This document shows, one piece after another, positions 10,640 to 22,811 of a DNA stretch of 64,000 nucleotides (its first letter is position 1; each line of letters opens with the position of its first letter). The stretch is from Saxidomus purpurata (taxonomy: Eukaryota; Mollusca; Bivalvia; Venerida; Veneridae), in contig JAFMSR010000007.1 of NCBI GenBank assembly GCA_022818135.1, forward strand, positions 10,014,799-10,078,798. Reading direction: 5' to 3'. Under the pieces are notes generated by a model that searched no databases, had not been told where the DNA came from, and was given only the letters and a program-made list of their open reading frames with translations. Both the position numbers and the translations under genes were made by a program.

Positions 10640-11337
10640 GAACATTTTATTTGACTATTCATTCTAAATTATCTATTTTCATCAATCTAAAAGCGAGCAA
10701 CTTTAATAAATTAACCGAAGTTCTAAACAGCTACAACAACTCGCGATCGTATAGTAGTTTTGTTTGATAGTTTTAAGCAGTACGAGTTCTTTCGAAACAT
10801 TTTCGAATCTAAAAATTTGATATTTTTCATTCAGAAATTGAAATTATTTAAAATCATAACTCTGATTTATTTTATATTATTACTTTATAAAATATACATG
10901 TACTATGAAAATGAACAAAACGGATAGAACTCTGCATCTCTTCATCGCGTACAAAACAAAACTAACGCTGCCATTTGAAAATGTTTATCTGCCGACCAGT
11001 GCACGTGAACAGCTTATATGTCGGCGCTGTCTGATCCTGATCAGCGGCACATGGTTAAAATAAATATATGTAAGAACCAAGATTTTGCGACCGTTCCCTA
11101 AACCCGTAAATAATTGATGCAGCCTATTAAGATGAATTTCGGATGTTGCGGCAATACTTTTACCACTATGCAAGAAGTTTCAGGGTTTACTTCCGGTCAG
11201 TTCCAAACACCTTCATTGGCTTTCATGAACATTTTTCATTCACTCAATTCAGACGAATTGCGTACGTCGGTTAGGTAAAGGTCAAGGTCTTAATCAAAGT
11301 TCATGTGTCTGTGTCTTTGGTTTGTATGGAAGCCCAA
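10640..11337. other. No gene seen
   Basis: Unremarkable AT-rich sequence. One 62-codon minus-strand frame (10985-11173) has no recognisable features. Confidence 0.45.
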
Positions 11338-11540
11338 TAGTGCCACTTCATGTTTTTATTGATTTTTTCAACATCACAAGTTGAAATTCAAGATAATAAG
11401 TTGAATATTTTCAACTTAGTATCTTCAATTTTCAACTTAGTATCTTCTAATGTCAACTTAGTATTTTGAATTTTCAACATAGTATCTAGATTTTTCAACT
11501 TAGTTACGTTAAAAAGTCAATAAAAAACAAAGTGGCACTA
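11338..11540. mobile_element. MITE-like element, ~200 bp, with internal repeats
   Basis: The ends are inverted copies: TAGTGCCACTTCATGTTT at 11338 and the complement of 'tagtgccactttgtttt' ending at 11540, with ~30 bp similar. Between them 'tttcaacttagtatctt' is repeated about five times with variation. No coding capacity. The terminal TAs may belong to a target duplication but this is not certain. Confidence 0.7.
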
Positions 11541-11829
11541 CTGAGCTATCGTAGGTTTGTGTCCGTATCACGAAATAACGAGAATGCACTTTTTTCAAAA
11601 TTTAAGTTATACAATAGTCACATCAAAGTTGAAACATTATGTATTAATGAATATTTGTTTTGTTCTCTTATAGATAAATGCCTTTCTCTTTGATTGGTTT
11701 CACGTTAGCAATTATACTAATTGTATTATAATCCTGCGCTTGATCTGTTGGATTTTTGCAATTTGAAATGTAATATCTTAAAACGAGACAGTAATATTTA
11801 GTTTGATCATGCTTTCACTAGTGGTGTTG

Positions 11830-13385
11830 TAGAAGGTGTTAATTGTAAAAAACATGAATTTGATGATATGGTGTTAGAATATCTGAAAATCTTCATACTC
11901 TTATATGCTGATGACACAGTTATTGTTGCTGAAAGTGCAGAAGATCTACAAAAAGCACTAAATATTTATGAGCAATATTGTAACATGTGGAAACTTGTTT
12001 TAAATACCTCTAAAACCAAAGTGTTGGTATTTTCAAAAAGGTAGACGTATGCAATACCATTTTTATTACAAAGATGACATTGTTGAAATTGTTGATGAAT
12101 ACAAATATTTAGGCATTATTTTCAGTAGAAGTGGTTCTTTTATAATGCTAAAAACCAAATAGCAAAACAAGGAACAAAAAGCTATGTATTGTCTTTTAAA
12201 AAAGGCTAAAGACTTATTTTTACCTATAGATATGCAAATAGAACTTTTTACAAAAACTGTTAAACCCATATTGCTTTATGGATGTGAAATCTGGGGTTTT
12301 GGTAATCTAGATGTTATTGAAAGAGTGCAGTTGAAAGTTTTGAAACATGTATTAAATTTGAAAAACTGCACTGCAAACTATATGGTTTATGGTGAAACTG
12401 GTGTAAAACCATTAGCTGTCGATATTAAAACCAGAATTGTATCATTTTGGGCAAAACTGGTAAAACCAGTAGAAGTAAAGTTATCTAGTAACATTTACAC
12501 AATTTTGTTGAGTCAATTCAAATTGTCTGATGTCAAAAAATTTCAATGGATAACAAATGTCAAGGATATCTTTATTTCGTGTGGATTGAATAATTTATGG
12601 GAAACACATGATTTTCCAAACCATAAATGGCTTACAATGACTGTAAATCAAAAACTATCTGATTTATTTATTAATGAGTGGTATTCCTTAAAAAGAACAC
12701 TCTAGCAATGGTTCGAATTATGGACTATTAAAAAAAGAATTTGGTTTTGAAAAATATTTACTGTATACGCCGACAAAATATCTAAAATATGTGATCAAAT
12801 TCAGAACACGAAATCATAAAAGCCCGTAGAAACTGGTAATTGGAATAGAATTCCTTTGTCAGAAAGAAAATGTACACTTTGTAATTTGAGTATAGGAGAC
12901 GAGTTCCACTATCTTTTAGAATGTAGCTATCTTATTGATATTAGAAAACAATATATAAAAACAAAAGTTATAGATTTCCAAATATATTAAACTTCGAGGC
13001 ACTGTTAAATATGAGATGTAATACTACTGAATATAGAAAAAATGTACTTTTATCAAGAAAATAATTCAAATATTTAAGTAAATACTGTTATAGTCGTATA
13101 TATTTATGCAAAATATACCATGTATAGATAGACAAAATACAATGTATAAGCAGTAAACACAGGTGAGAGACAGCCTTCTTAATCTGATTATATTATATAT
13201 TGTTACTCTCCCGCAGTGTGAGAATTAATAATAATACATGTATATTGGAATTGTCTGTTTAATGATGTATATTGATGATACATGTTCTTACGAGCTTTGC
13301 ATGTTTATCAAATGTGAATAATTGTACACCTCTTTATGTCATGTACCTACATGAAATGAGTGTAAATAAAGAATTGAATTGAATC
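11830..13385 (+). pseudogene. Degenerate LINE (RT to C-terminal zinc region)
   Basis: From about 11830 the translation reads to LLYADDTVIVAESAEDLQ, the catalytic YADD of a reverse transcriptase, then NTSKTKVLVFSKR and a stop. After shifts it continues as EYKYLGIIFS and, from 12184 to 12705, as QIELFTKTVKPILLYGCEIW. A further shifted piece (about 12820-12990) has CTLCNLSIGDEFHYLLEC, the Cys-Cys-His-Cys motif near the end of such proteins. The 3' tail near 13365-13383 is 'aataaagaattgaattgaa'. The 5' two-thirds (endonuclease, early RT) are missing and at least three frameshifts are present, so this is a dead copy. The short insertion at 21834-22007 has the same (TTGAA)-type tail. Confidence 0.85.
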
Positions 13386-13504
13386 AATATTTTAAACTGC
13401 AGAAAGAAACAATTAGCGCCATATTAGTTCACCATTTAAGAAACACACAGAGTTACATATTTTGTAATTGATTATGCGGTTTATTGTAACAGACATTTTT
13501 AAAG

Positions 13505-14278
13505 ATGAACAAAGTTTGCTACATCTACACGTTTGACGACTTTAAGTTTCTATGTAACATAGAAGATAGCGATTTCCTTAAATATAATCAATTACTAACA
13601 AGTATTTCGAAAAATATAAAAACGAAAATGTCAAAATTACCGAAACAAGATGAAGAAAATACCTACCTACTTATAAAACTAAAAACATGTAAAAAACCTG
13701 AAGATTTATTATATTTCATGCAAATAAAGATAACTACAAAGGCTGATGTAAAGCTGAAAAAAGTGGGAAAACTTACTGAACAGTAACCAAATTTATACCC
13801 AAGAATTCAAAAAATACTATTGATACAAAAATAAGAAACTTTCCAACTAACACTTTTTTATATAAATGCAAATTAGTGATTTCAAATCTCTGTGATTTTT
13901 GTAACCGACACGAAATAACATTAGGGTAAATATTTTGGAAATGCGATATAGTTAAAGTTTTATGGTATGGATTAAGTAATCTATTGAAGGAAAAAAACTA
14001 TCAATTTGAATTTTCAGGATACATGCTTTTTAATCAATAATAATTTTACCAGTGCAATTCATTTTATGATGATAGTTATGAAATATTATATTTACCAAAT
14101 GAAAAATAGAAAACAAATACCAATGTTTGGTCATTTCAAACGCTATCTTACAGTCAGATTAAAAATAGAGCAAGAAATTGCTTTAATACAAAGCAAAATT
14201 GAACAACATGAAATAAAATGGCATCTTTTGAATTTATGTTCACAAAATACACGTCAAAATATTTCTAAAATACTATGA
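13505..14278 (+). pseudogene. Second LINE remnant with zf-RVT region
   Basis: Three pieces in different frames resemble the C-terminal third of a Tx1/L1-type retrotransposon. The pieces are 13505-13783 (DFKFLCNIEDSDFL, LLIKLKTCKKPEDLLY), about 13800-13990 (FLYKCKLVISNLCDFC then IFWKCDIVKVLW) and 14006-14278 (MMIVMKYYIYQMKNRK). The middle piece is the zf-RVT region (C-x2-C...W-x-C), in which a TAA stop sits where the family normally has a His. The AT-rich poly(A)/poly(T) block begins about 130 bp after it. Not functional. Confidence 0.7.
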
Positions 14279-14409
14279 GGTTGTATTTTAAATCTTTGAG
14301 TCAAATATAATATAACAGCATATTAATATCAATATTATCAAGATCGACACCCATCATACCGATTTCATTTAGGGATATCATACTTTCGTTTCTCCTTTTC
14401 TCCAAAATC

Positions 14410-14748
<339 letters not shown>

Positions 14749-14749
14749 G

Positions 14750-15402
14750 GCCTTTAATGTTTGATACTTAATGCATAATTTGGCTTTTTTGTTCTCCAAA
14801 ATATAAATCCTATTTAATTTGCACTTCCTGTTCTTCTTTATTTTTTTAATTAAAAAACAACCTGTATATGCATATTACATAAAGTGTTAGAATAAGTATG
14901 TTAACTTTACAAAATGTTGTGTATATACATGTATCATGAAAATCTAAAAAGAAAGCATAAAGCAAAAAAGTTTGCTACGTTTGAAATTGCTTAAAGGCTG
15001 TTATTTATCAGAGCAGAGTCTATATAAGCTTAGTTTAAACAATATTTTATTGAGAAATCACATGTTATACATACATATATACAACCGCAGAAAGCTCTAG
15101 GCTTATTTATAAACTCTCTCCTTGAGATATATATGCTTGATAGTCGGTCCGGGGTGTTTTATAAAAATGACTTTTCGGCGTCCAAACTTCATATGACTGT
15201 GTTTGAGAGGCGTCATCAAAAATAACTTAAATACCCAGCTAAAATTTATATGCGTGATTCATAATTGATTTTTTAATTTTCTGACTACGCATGCGCGAAC
15301 ATGCCCAAAGACTGCGTTATCGTTTTTATCGCTGTAACGATAACGACATGTGACTGTTTTATAAAGGCATTCTGGTTTTTAACCTCAACTCTGTAGACAG
15401 GA
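14750..15402. other. No gene seen; left flank of the Harbinger element
   Basis: Non-coding. A small inverted repeat (cgttatcgt...acgataacg, about 15316-15347) is the only structure noticed. Confidence 0.45.
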
Positions 15403-15405
15403 CTG

Positions 15406-15615
15406 GGCCCGTATCCATAAAGCATCTAAGTAAAAAATTCCCCTTAGTTTATAAGATTTTCCTTAAGTTTCCTTATTTTTGTCTTATATTTTAAGAATTT
15501 CCTTAAGTAATATCCATAAAATTTCTTAGCTTAAAATTTTCCTTAAAGTGCCGATTTTTCACTTAAATATTAAGTCGACATCGGTGGTCCCTTAACTTTT
15601 AAGAAATTTTCTTAA
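15406..15615 (+). repeat. Harbinger left terminal and subterminal repeat
   Basis: The outer 26 bp match the right end exactly. The next ~180 bp are not aligned base for base with the right end, but both carry many copies of short motifs such as 'tccttaag', 'cttaag' and 'cttag' in both orientations. They look like subterminal binding sites for the transposon proteins. The TIR is followed by an ATGGCG six-codon frame at 15619 that stops at once. Confidence 0.85.
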
Positions 15616-16257
15616 ATATGGCGTCTGAGATACTCTAAATTGATGAACATCAACAAAAGAAAGAAATATTGGTAAATTACTGACGAATTTTACTTATTTT
15701 ATCACATAAATGATACATTGTAGTTTGCCCGGCTATTCGGCAGTGTCAAAACGATACCGGTGTATCAATGCAAGCGTTGTGTAACACGGAAAAACAACAA
15801 CAACGCCCCGCTTGTTTTGTTTTTATTTTGTGTGGTTCGATGGTATTTATTGATTGGATTGAACACGGACACCTGCTTAAAAGTATTGCTAAAAGTTCTC
15901 TTTTAGCTGGTTTCACGAGTGAAGTGATGTACAGTATAATCTGTTCAAGATGCGGGCCGGGAATTTTGCATGATTTCGCGATGTTTTGTTTTGATTTTGA
16001 ACGAACTGGTTATACAGAAATTCAAGTATAACAAATCGTATGCAAAACATTTCTTTTGTTGAAAGCTGTATTCAAATTGCGGTTAATACATGGTGATTAC
16101 GTTATGTGTAAGTATTTTTGTGTAGCCACGTACAGCTATAAATTATGCTGGTAAGTGAATAAATATTTGATTTGCCAATGCTCATGTTGATTTCAAATGA
16201 TTGTAAGCCACTCCTATGATCTAAGCATAATTTACAGCCGAATAATATGGTATAAAT

Positions 16258-16525
16258 TTCACGCCCGTTCAAACAGAGTTTTAGCTCATTTTGACAGGCA
16301 GGCACATTACCTTACCATTGTTTTGGAAAGAACCACTCACTTAGAGTCTAGCCTCTTCTTCCCTAAGAAACTGTAAACTTTCTCACATAAAGAGATCTAG
16401 CAGATAGAAAGAGACCTAGCGGGTAGCAGGTCTCAAACCCATTACCCTCAATATATGAGAGGTTACACTGATTTCTAGTCAAAGACTCTAACATGTCTAA
16501 CGAGTTGACCAATGAGACAGACATT
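16258..16525 (-). mobile_element. tRNA-Ser-headed SINE inside Harbinger
   Basis: On the minus strand a tRNA-Ser-like head is visible, with anticodon loop CTAGAAA (AGA, Ser), a long variable arm (cctctcatatattgaggg) and 'gggtttgagacctgctacc' as the B-box side. It is followed by 'agagatct..ctttatgtg' and a body that ends in 'gaacgggcgt'. The copies at 54299-54524 and 62951-63180 share the same head, the 'agagac' block and the 'cgggcgtt' end. It lies between the left end and the first recognisable transposase exon. Confidence 0.7.
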
Positions 16526-16891
16526 TTAGTGATGTAATCTGCATAAAAAAGCAAAACAGAGGGAGGAGGTAAGTTTAGAAGAGAGGCACTCATTTCTATA
16601 ATCTAACTATCTATCTTGTTACACTGCCTCACACCTCTTACGAGTACTATGGTCAGTGTAATCCTTTATTGCCTTTCTATGAAATTTGTGGTCTCCTGAT
16701 TCAGAATTTTCTCAGTGATAAACTATCATGTTAATTCACTTTTTAGTGTTTCTGTCATGTTTCTATGGGTCATAGCCAAAACAGAAATGTCCTTAAGCTG
16801 CTACTCACATTGTTTAAAAGTACAAAAATATTTATCCGAATTCCATAAAGGCTATTATTTCACACACTGACTTTAAATATCATTTATGCAG

Positions 16892-18794
16892 GTTGTTTTT
16901 GACCATGAGGATAGGATAATAGATATAGTTGCCCGGTGGCCAGGATCAACTCATGATAGTAGGATATTGAGGGAAAGCGGATTATGGCAACTGCTAGAAG
17001 GCAGAATATTACCAGCAGGGGACCACTATCTCCTTGGAGATAGTGGTTATCCATGCAAGAGATGGCTCATGACGCCATATTTACATCCAGGAAACAATTC
17101 ACAAGAACAGTACAACAGGTAAATTATAACCATATTAGACACTGTAGTAACTTACTGTTTATTTATTTTTTATCATGCAAGTGTTTTAAGTGGCTAGTAC
17201 ATATGATATCATCCTAATATAATATGTCCTTATTGTTCTCATAAAACATCAAGTAAATTATTGACTTTGTCTGATATATACATGAACATTACACTTTAAT
17301 ACACTTTTTTCCCTTAGATGACTAGATAGAAATATTAAATCAGTTAAATTCAATTTATTGTAATCATACTTCAATGAAGTGTTTCCATTTGTTGAAAATA
17401 CTTTCCATTTTTCCAATCACAACACTATGTAAAATGTAGAAAAACAACATAACAAATAATACAATCTGACATCCAACAAAAAAGTGAGCACAATTAACGA
17501 GAATTATGGCATATCCATCCAGGTACATCCTATATCTCTATCTTAAAAACTGTAAAATCAAACATTTTTGTAATGCCAGACTTTGGTACTATTTTGAGAA
17601 TTCACATCTTCATGAATTTCATACCAAATTGAATGTATTCAAAAGTGGTTATTACTCAATGCGCTACAAAACTTTTAGCAGTAAATAATGAAAAAAATCT
17701 AATCACTAATAATCAGTATTTTTTTTAACTTTATAGGTCACACAAAATAACAAGGAGTAAAGTGGAGAGGGGAATTGGGCAGCTGAAAAGGAGATGGGGT
17801 ATCCTTCAAGGAGAGGTTAGACTCTCACCAGAGAAAACATGCAAGTAGGTAGACAAATGTTTGGTCTGCTTGTATTGGTGTTGCATTATTTAAGTTTTTT
17901 ACAGACAGACAATTTCATTCTTCTCATTATCCTGTATAATTATGTCACTGCAAACTTGTTTTTAAAAAAGGGATGAAGTTGGATGCTGGACACAAAAACG
18001 TTTCTAAAAACAGTGATTGTTCATATGCCATGTAGAATGAGATAAAACAGTAACCACTTGCGCTAGCAGAATACAGTCAAACCTATGTAAAACAGTTACT
18101 ACCTATACAAGTATATTACAGTCAGACCTGTGTAAAATCAACGCTACTTATACGCTTACCAGTTGTACATTCAGAATACAGTCTAACCTATGAAAAATGG
18201 GGACCACTTGCAAAATCGAAATACGGTCAAAGCTATGAAAAACGGTAACCACTTGCATTATCAGCATTCGGTCAAACCTATGAAAAATTGAAACCACGTG
18301 CATTATCAGAATACAATCAATCTTTTGTAAAATGGTAACCACTTATGTGAATACGGTCAAACCTATGAAAAAAGGTAACTGCTTGCACAAGCCACTTTGC
18401 TGGATTTTCATAAAATTTTGCTGGTAGCACACAATGAAGTATAGTAACTGTTTTACATATAATTTTGACTCACAGGACCCAAAACAACAAAATGTCCACA
18501 CTTCCTCCTTAATGCATGCTATAATTTTTGTCACTTTGTCAAAAGATAAATTCATGGGGATAGGAGACATAGTTGTTTGTGAAAAAAGTATCTGGGATTG
18601 ATAATTATCAAAGTACAATTGTCTATTTCAGGGTTATAATGGCATGTGCTGTACTGCACAACATTTGTAAAGCACACAATGTACCTGCCCCAGATGCATT
18701 TCCACAACAATATTTAAATGCTGGAAATCAAAATGCTGCTGTGCCACAGGATGGTTTAAGATACCGTGACTTTATTTGCAATCAATATTTTTGA
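16892..18794 (+). pseudogene. HARBI1-like transposase, C-terminal exons (incomplete)
   Basis: Three exons join in phase: 16892-17118, 17737-17844 and 18632-18794, with acceptors 'tttatgcag', 'actttatag' and 'tatttcag' and donors at 17119 and 17845. The product has DIVARWPGSTHDSRI, then LLGDSGYP with the second catalytic Asp, then KVERGIGQLKRRWGI with the catalytic Glu, and finally MACAVLHNIC, the conserved C-terminal helix. This is the DDE nuclease that cuts and joins Harbinger ends in the nucleus. The upstream part, which in HARBI1-like proteins holds a helix-turn-helix and the first Asp, is not recognisable between 15615 and 16891. An 87-codon frame at 15768-16031 shows no similarity that I can see. 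Either this copy is truncated or a diverged first exon was missed. The visible exons have no stops. Confidence 0.85.
18070..18390. repeat. Minisatellite, period about 50-60 bp, in transposase intron
   Basis: About six diverged units of the type 'atacggtcaaacctatgaaaaa..ggtaaccacttgcattatcag'. It lies in the last intron of the transposase and adds nothing coding. Confidence 0.8.
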
Positions 18795-19139
18795 TTGTTG
18801 TATGACAAACTGTATTTTTCACAGTGTTACATGCCATTTGGGAGTCCCATGACCCAGTCCTTATTACGGGATATACACCTCAACTGATAGATTCTCATAT
18901 TAACTGATGATGAATATAATATTTATTTTGAACATGTAACATAGCAAATATTAATATGAAAGTATTAAAGAAATAGTTGAAAAGTTTTTCAAAAGTAAAT
19001 ACATGTTTTAAAAGTATGTCAAACAAACATGATGCTTTATCAACTTTATAGTGACCACATTAAAATATTTAAATAAGCTGTAGGTAAACAAAGGTATACT
19101 GATATTAAAAGATGCCTGGATGGTATTGATAACAATAAG

Positions 19140-22100
19140 TTATTCCTCTAATTTTTTTTTATAAAACTTGATTTGAAGTTCAAGTTTTCTTTTTTTTAGA
19201 TTTTTCATTTCAGGATCAGCACAAGTGCAACAGCAGCACTTAACATCTGTTTTACTGAAAAGAAAAAAATAGAAAATACATTTCTGCAAAGAAATTTGCT
19301 ATTTTTGTTTAGGTAACAATGGATATACATTAAAATCTGCTAAATACTTTAATAGAAAGCTAATTTTTTTTATAACATAAGGTTCAGTCATGCTTCTTTG
19401 GCTTCTGACATGTAGAAGTACTTTGCATTTTTGTATCAACAACTAAATTCAAATACATTTAATATATTGATTTGTTGCATGACAATTTTGATGAAAAATA
19501 CTGATTAAATTTGATATATTTGTTAAGAGTTTACAAACAAGAGATGTCCTTAAGACAAACTTTCTCCACTATCAGTTAAATTCCCAGAATCTTTTTGAAT
19601 TTACAATTAATAATTTATTGATAGTTTAATGATAAAACAATATTCTATTCACACTTAAACAATTCAATTCAATTCAATTGACTCTAAAACAATGTTAACA
19701 TATGCCTTTCTTTTGTATTCAATATGTTTCTTTGAGTAAATTAGTTGTCAGAAAGTCTATCTTTTTTTTGTGATGTCATTGAAAAAAAAAATGTGCTAAG
19801 TTTCTAATATGTATTTTTTGGTTTATAAATTACAATTTGGAATGTTTTTGGAACAAATAAATGTCTTTTATAAGAGTAAGACATCTTTCTTAATAAAATG
19901 AGAGCTTCTCATAAATATGATCCTGGGGTTTTTAATGAAATATATTGCCTAAATAAAGAATACAAAAAATGCTCTAGAAATTAGATAATATTTCATGTAA
20001 TACCTTTGTGCAGGTGCAATTCTGGCATTTGTTTGCACAGGATCACTGAAAGAAGATGAACATATTGTATGCACATTTTTTATTGAAGACAATACTTTTA
20101 TTGTTGTGTATTATAAGGAAAAATGTTAGTCAGATGATTTAGTGTATACATTTTGAATCAAAATTCAGCTTTTGACTTACAATAATAGAAAAGGAAACAT
20201 CAATCTGAAATCATTGTAAGACATTTTCCTCTTTCATTATGTTGTAAATTTTACCTTACAGAAGACTCTTCACCAAATATTGACTCCAATGTGAAGGTGT
20301 CTATTGTGTCTAATGTGCTGTCATCTGTTGTGCCAATGTGTTTACTGAAAATAATAGTAATTTAAATTTTCTCAATAAAAAAATCTAACATTTACACAAC
20401 CCTGGCCTCAAATAAGCTGAGGGTGGGGGAGGGGGGAGAGAAATGTCTTTTCCAACTAAAACAGCCTTTTCTTCTGTACTACTTTGGAAAAATGTGTTGA
20501 GGTAGTTTGCAAAATATATTTGAATGATAACATATCAATTATTGTACTCAATACCTATAACAACACTGGGTTAATTAGCAGTACGATACATTGTATTGAT
20601 GTATTTAATATCTTCGGTGTTTAATAACAGTTATCTTTCAGATAAAATTTTTGTATTGAGAAAACTTAAATTACTATTATTTTCAGTAAACATTATTTGA
20701 ACTTAGAAGTTCCCAGTTAAATTCTTAAGCATGTTAACTGCAACTGGCATATATCATTGAGAATTTACAAGTATTTCTTGAAAACTGTTTTGAGTATTCA
20801 GGTATATATGAAATAATTATGTTTGATAACTTAATATCTTGCTACATGTGGCCCTTGTTTATACAGTCACTTTAAGTAATACAAACATGAGCTTGGTAAC
20901 AATAATTAGGCTTCCAATCTATAATCTTACTTCATTATAAAAGTGGAGTCAAATGAAGCCCCAGTGGCTCCTACAACACTGGCACTGTCTTTGCCAGCTA
21001 CAGACATCACTGCCTCTGTCAACACTGACGGCCTTGGCATGGCTGGTGGTCCTCTGCCTGTTGATTGTTTTTAATCGTGTTATTCTATGCAACACATCAT
21101 AAAACAGAATAGTTTGAACATTTGTATTTAGTTTCATTTTATAGTTACTGCTGTAAGATCAGAAAATCTTTAGTTTGTACATATTTTGTAATTATTTTCT
21201 TGTTCTTATTTGAAGAAAAATCTTTAGTTTGTACATATTTTGTAAATATTCTCTTATTCTTATTTGAAGAAAAATCTTTAGTTTGTACAAAAGTTGTGGA
21301 AAATGTTCAAAATGTACAAGAAATATACAAAACCTGTTAATGATATGGCCCTCCTATAGTCGCCATACAGGTTTCGATGTTTGGCAACCAAATTGTCCCA
21401 TTTTTTTTGAAGCACAGATGCCTCTCTTGGCATACTTGCCGATGAATTAAATCTATCCTCTAATGTCTTCCACATAGATTTTTTTGTGGAAGAGCTAATC
21501 CCTGAAATATAGTTACAAATTTAGTGATATTGATAAAATTTTAGTATTGGGTAGAAATAACATATAGGAGTCACCAAGTGGTAAGTCGGTCGGTCAGTCA
21601 CATTATCTTTGTCTCCAGCATTACTTGAAAACTACCACTTGGAATTCAATACAACTTCATACAATGGTCAAGCACCTTGAGAGGAAGTGCAGTGCACAAG
21701 AGCCATAACTCCATCTTCACTAATTACAGAGTTATTGCCCTTTGTTTCTTTTCCTTGTTCAGAGCATAACTTGAAAACTACTGGTTTGAATTCAATACAA
21801 CTTGTGATAAAGTGAACCCTCTGTGATAATATATCTAGTGAAAATTCTGTGATGGTTTAAATGTGTTAATGTGTTAAGAATGCTTGATTGTGTGTAAATG
21901 TTTTCTTTAATCATATTCTTGACGACCGCAAGTGAGATAAATGATGTTAAAATTGTTTATTGTGTAACCATCGTTAAATAAAATATATTAAATTGAATTG
22001 AAACCTTCTGTGATAATATAGCCAGTCTGCAAAAGTGATTGATTCAAGTAATACATGTTGCTTTAAGATGATCCCGATGCTCTCTGGTTTCATCTTGATT

Positions 22101-22454
22101 TTCATTTTTTGTTGGTAAACCCCATTGCCAATGTTGGAAATAAGCTTTCAAGCTTAATAGGTTATCACTACCCCCTCCCTGACAATTTAATCATGCTTTC
22201 AGTGACAGACAAAATAAATATTAACAAAATAATCAAGCAAGTGTCTGTTTTGATGGCCGTCCGTCCGTGTTTGGTGGTCTGGAACCAGTACAGTAGATTT
22301 ACTTACTGCTGTTAAAGCGGTGTTTATCAACTTTGTGACAACTGAGCTTTTGGTCAATGAAGTCCGGATGGACTTCACCCATAAGTTCCGTCAATAGCAT
22401 ACATTCTTGGACCGTAAAGTTTGCCGACCTTTTTTTCACAGCCGCCGCTTCCAT
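19140..22454 (-). CDS. Harbinger Myb/SANT-like DNA-binding protein, six exons
   Basis: Exons in coding order are 22454-22307, 21501-21334, 21057-20931, 20344-20255, 20045-20004 and 19254-19140. All introns are GT-AG and every junction keeps phase, giving 690 nt, or 229 residues plus a TAA stop. Residues ~7-105 form the DNA-binding domain: KKRSANFTVQECMLLTEL, then MWKTLEDRFNSS and LQKKWDNLVAKHR, the pattern of the Myb/SANT-like domain found in Harbinger accessory proteins. The middle is Ser/Thr-rich and acidic (TDDSTLDTIDTFTLESIFGE). Near the end is a Cys cluster (KCCCCTCADPE), followed by a basic coiled coil (KNLKKRKLELQIKFYKKKL) for dimer formation. In known Harbinger systems this protein binds the ends and brings the transposase into the nucleus. 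The first donor, GTAAGT, is optimal. No disabling change is visible. Confidence 0.85.
21164..21292. repeat. Tandem repeat, 53-54 bp, about 2.4 copies
   Basis: Units begin at 21164, 21217 and 21271 with 'aaaatctttagtttgtac'. They are nearly identical, so the duplication is recent. It lies in an intron of the Myb-like gene, next to exon 2. Confidence 0.9.
21590..21820. repeat. Dispersed repeat 'cataacttgaaaactac'
   Basis: Two related blocks contain 'cttgaaaactac', 'aattcaatacaactt', 'aatggtcaagcac' and 'agttattgccc'. The same phrases occur in several blocks at 43340-43700. Non-coding interspersed family. Confidence 0.65.
21834..22007 (+). mobile_element. 174-bp LINE 3' end with 13-bp target duplication
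   Basis: The insert ends in 'aaatatattaaattgaattg', the same (TTGAA)-type tail as the LINE at 11.8-13.4 kb. It is bounded by CTGTGATAATATA at 21821-21833 and 22008-22020. This is a severely 5'-truncated retrotransposition event inside the Myb-gene intron. Confidence 0.75.
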
Positions 22455-22646
22455 TTTGACAGTTCTGTGTTGTTGTCTGCTGCAAACTTCCGGTTTACTT
22501 CGCTATTTTTATCTTACCGAAAAACCCAAAAATTGGGGGGGGGGGGTTAAAATGTTGACTTTGGATCGACAACTACAACATGACATTTGAAGCCAGACTA
22601 AGTTCAAGCTCCAAACGCATATCATAAGTGTAAACCCATTTGTATC

Positions 22647-22745
22647 TTATGTCTTCACATTATTTCGGACCAAAGCGTGCTTCATCAACGCCGTGACAGC
22701 TGAAAATGTTCCAGCGAGTGTCTCCGTCTTGCTGTTTTCCGCCAT
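22647..22745 (-). CDS. Possible leader ORF or alternative first exon (32 codons)
   Basis: Upstream of the Myb-like gene, on the same strand, a frame starts in context 'caaATGGCGG' and encodes MAENSKTETLAGTFSAVTAL and 12 further residues. A full CRE-like site, TGACGTCA, lies about 25 bp before it (22770-22780). This looks like the promoter-proximal part of the element, and the frame may be a leader ORF in the 5' UTR. It could also be chance. Confidence 0.25.
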   Translation of the reverse strand: MAENSKTETLAGTFSAVTALMKHALVRNNVKT

Positions 22746-22769
22746 ATTTGAATTTCGCGAGCCTCGAAA

Positions 22770-22780
22770 TGACGTCACAA
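22770..22780 (-). promoter_or_regulatory. CRE-like site TGACGTCA
   Basis: A palindromic TGACGTCA lies between the right terminal repeat and the first ATGs of the minus-strand gene. It is a plausible element of the transposon's own promoter, by position only. Confidence 0.35.
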
Positions 22781-22811
22781 CGTTACTATTTTAAGACGCG
22801 GAAAACCTGAT

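Noticed and set aside
15768..16031. N-terminal transposase exon of the Harbinger element
   Set aside because: The 87-codon frame shows no helix-turn-helix or first-Asp motif and no donor in phase with the exon at 16892.
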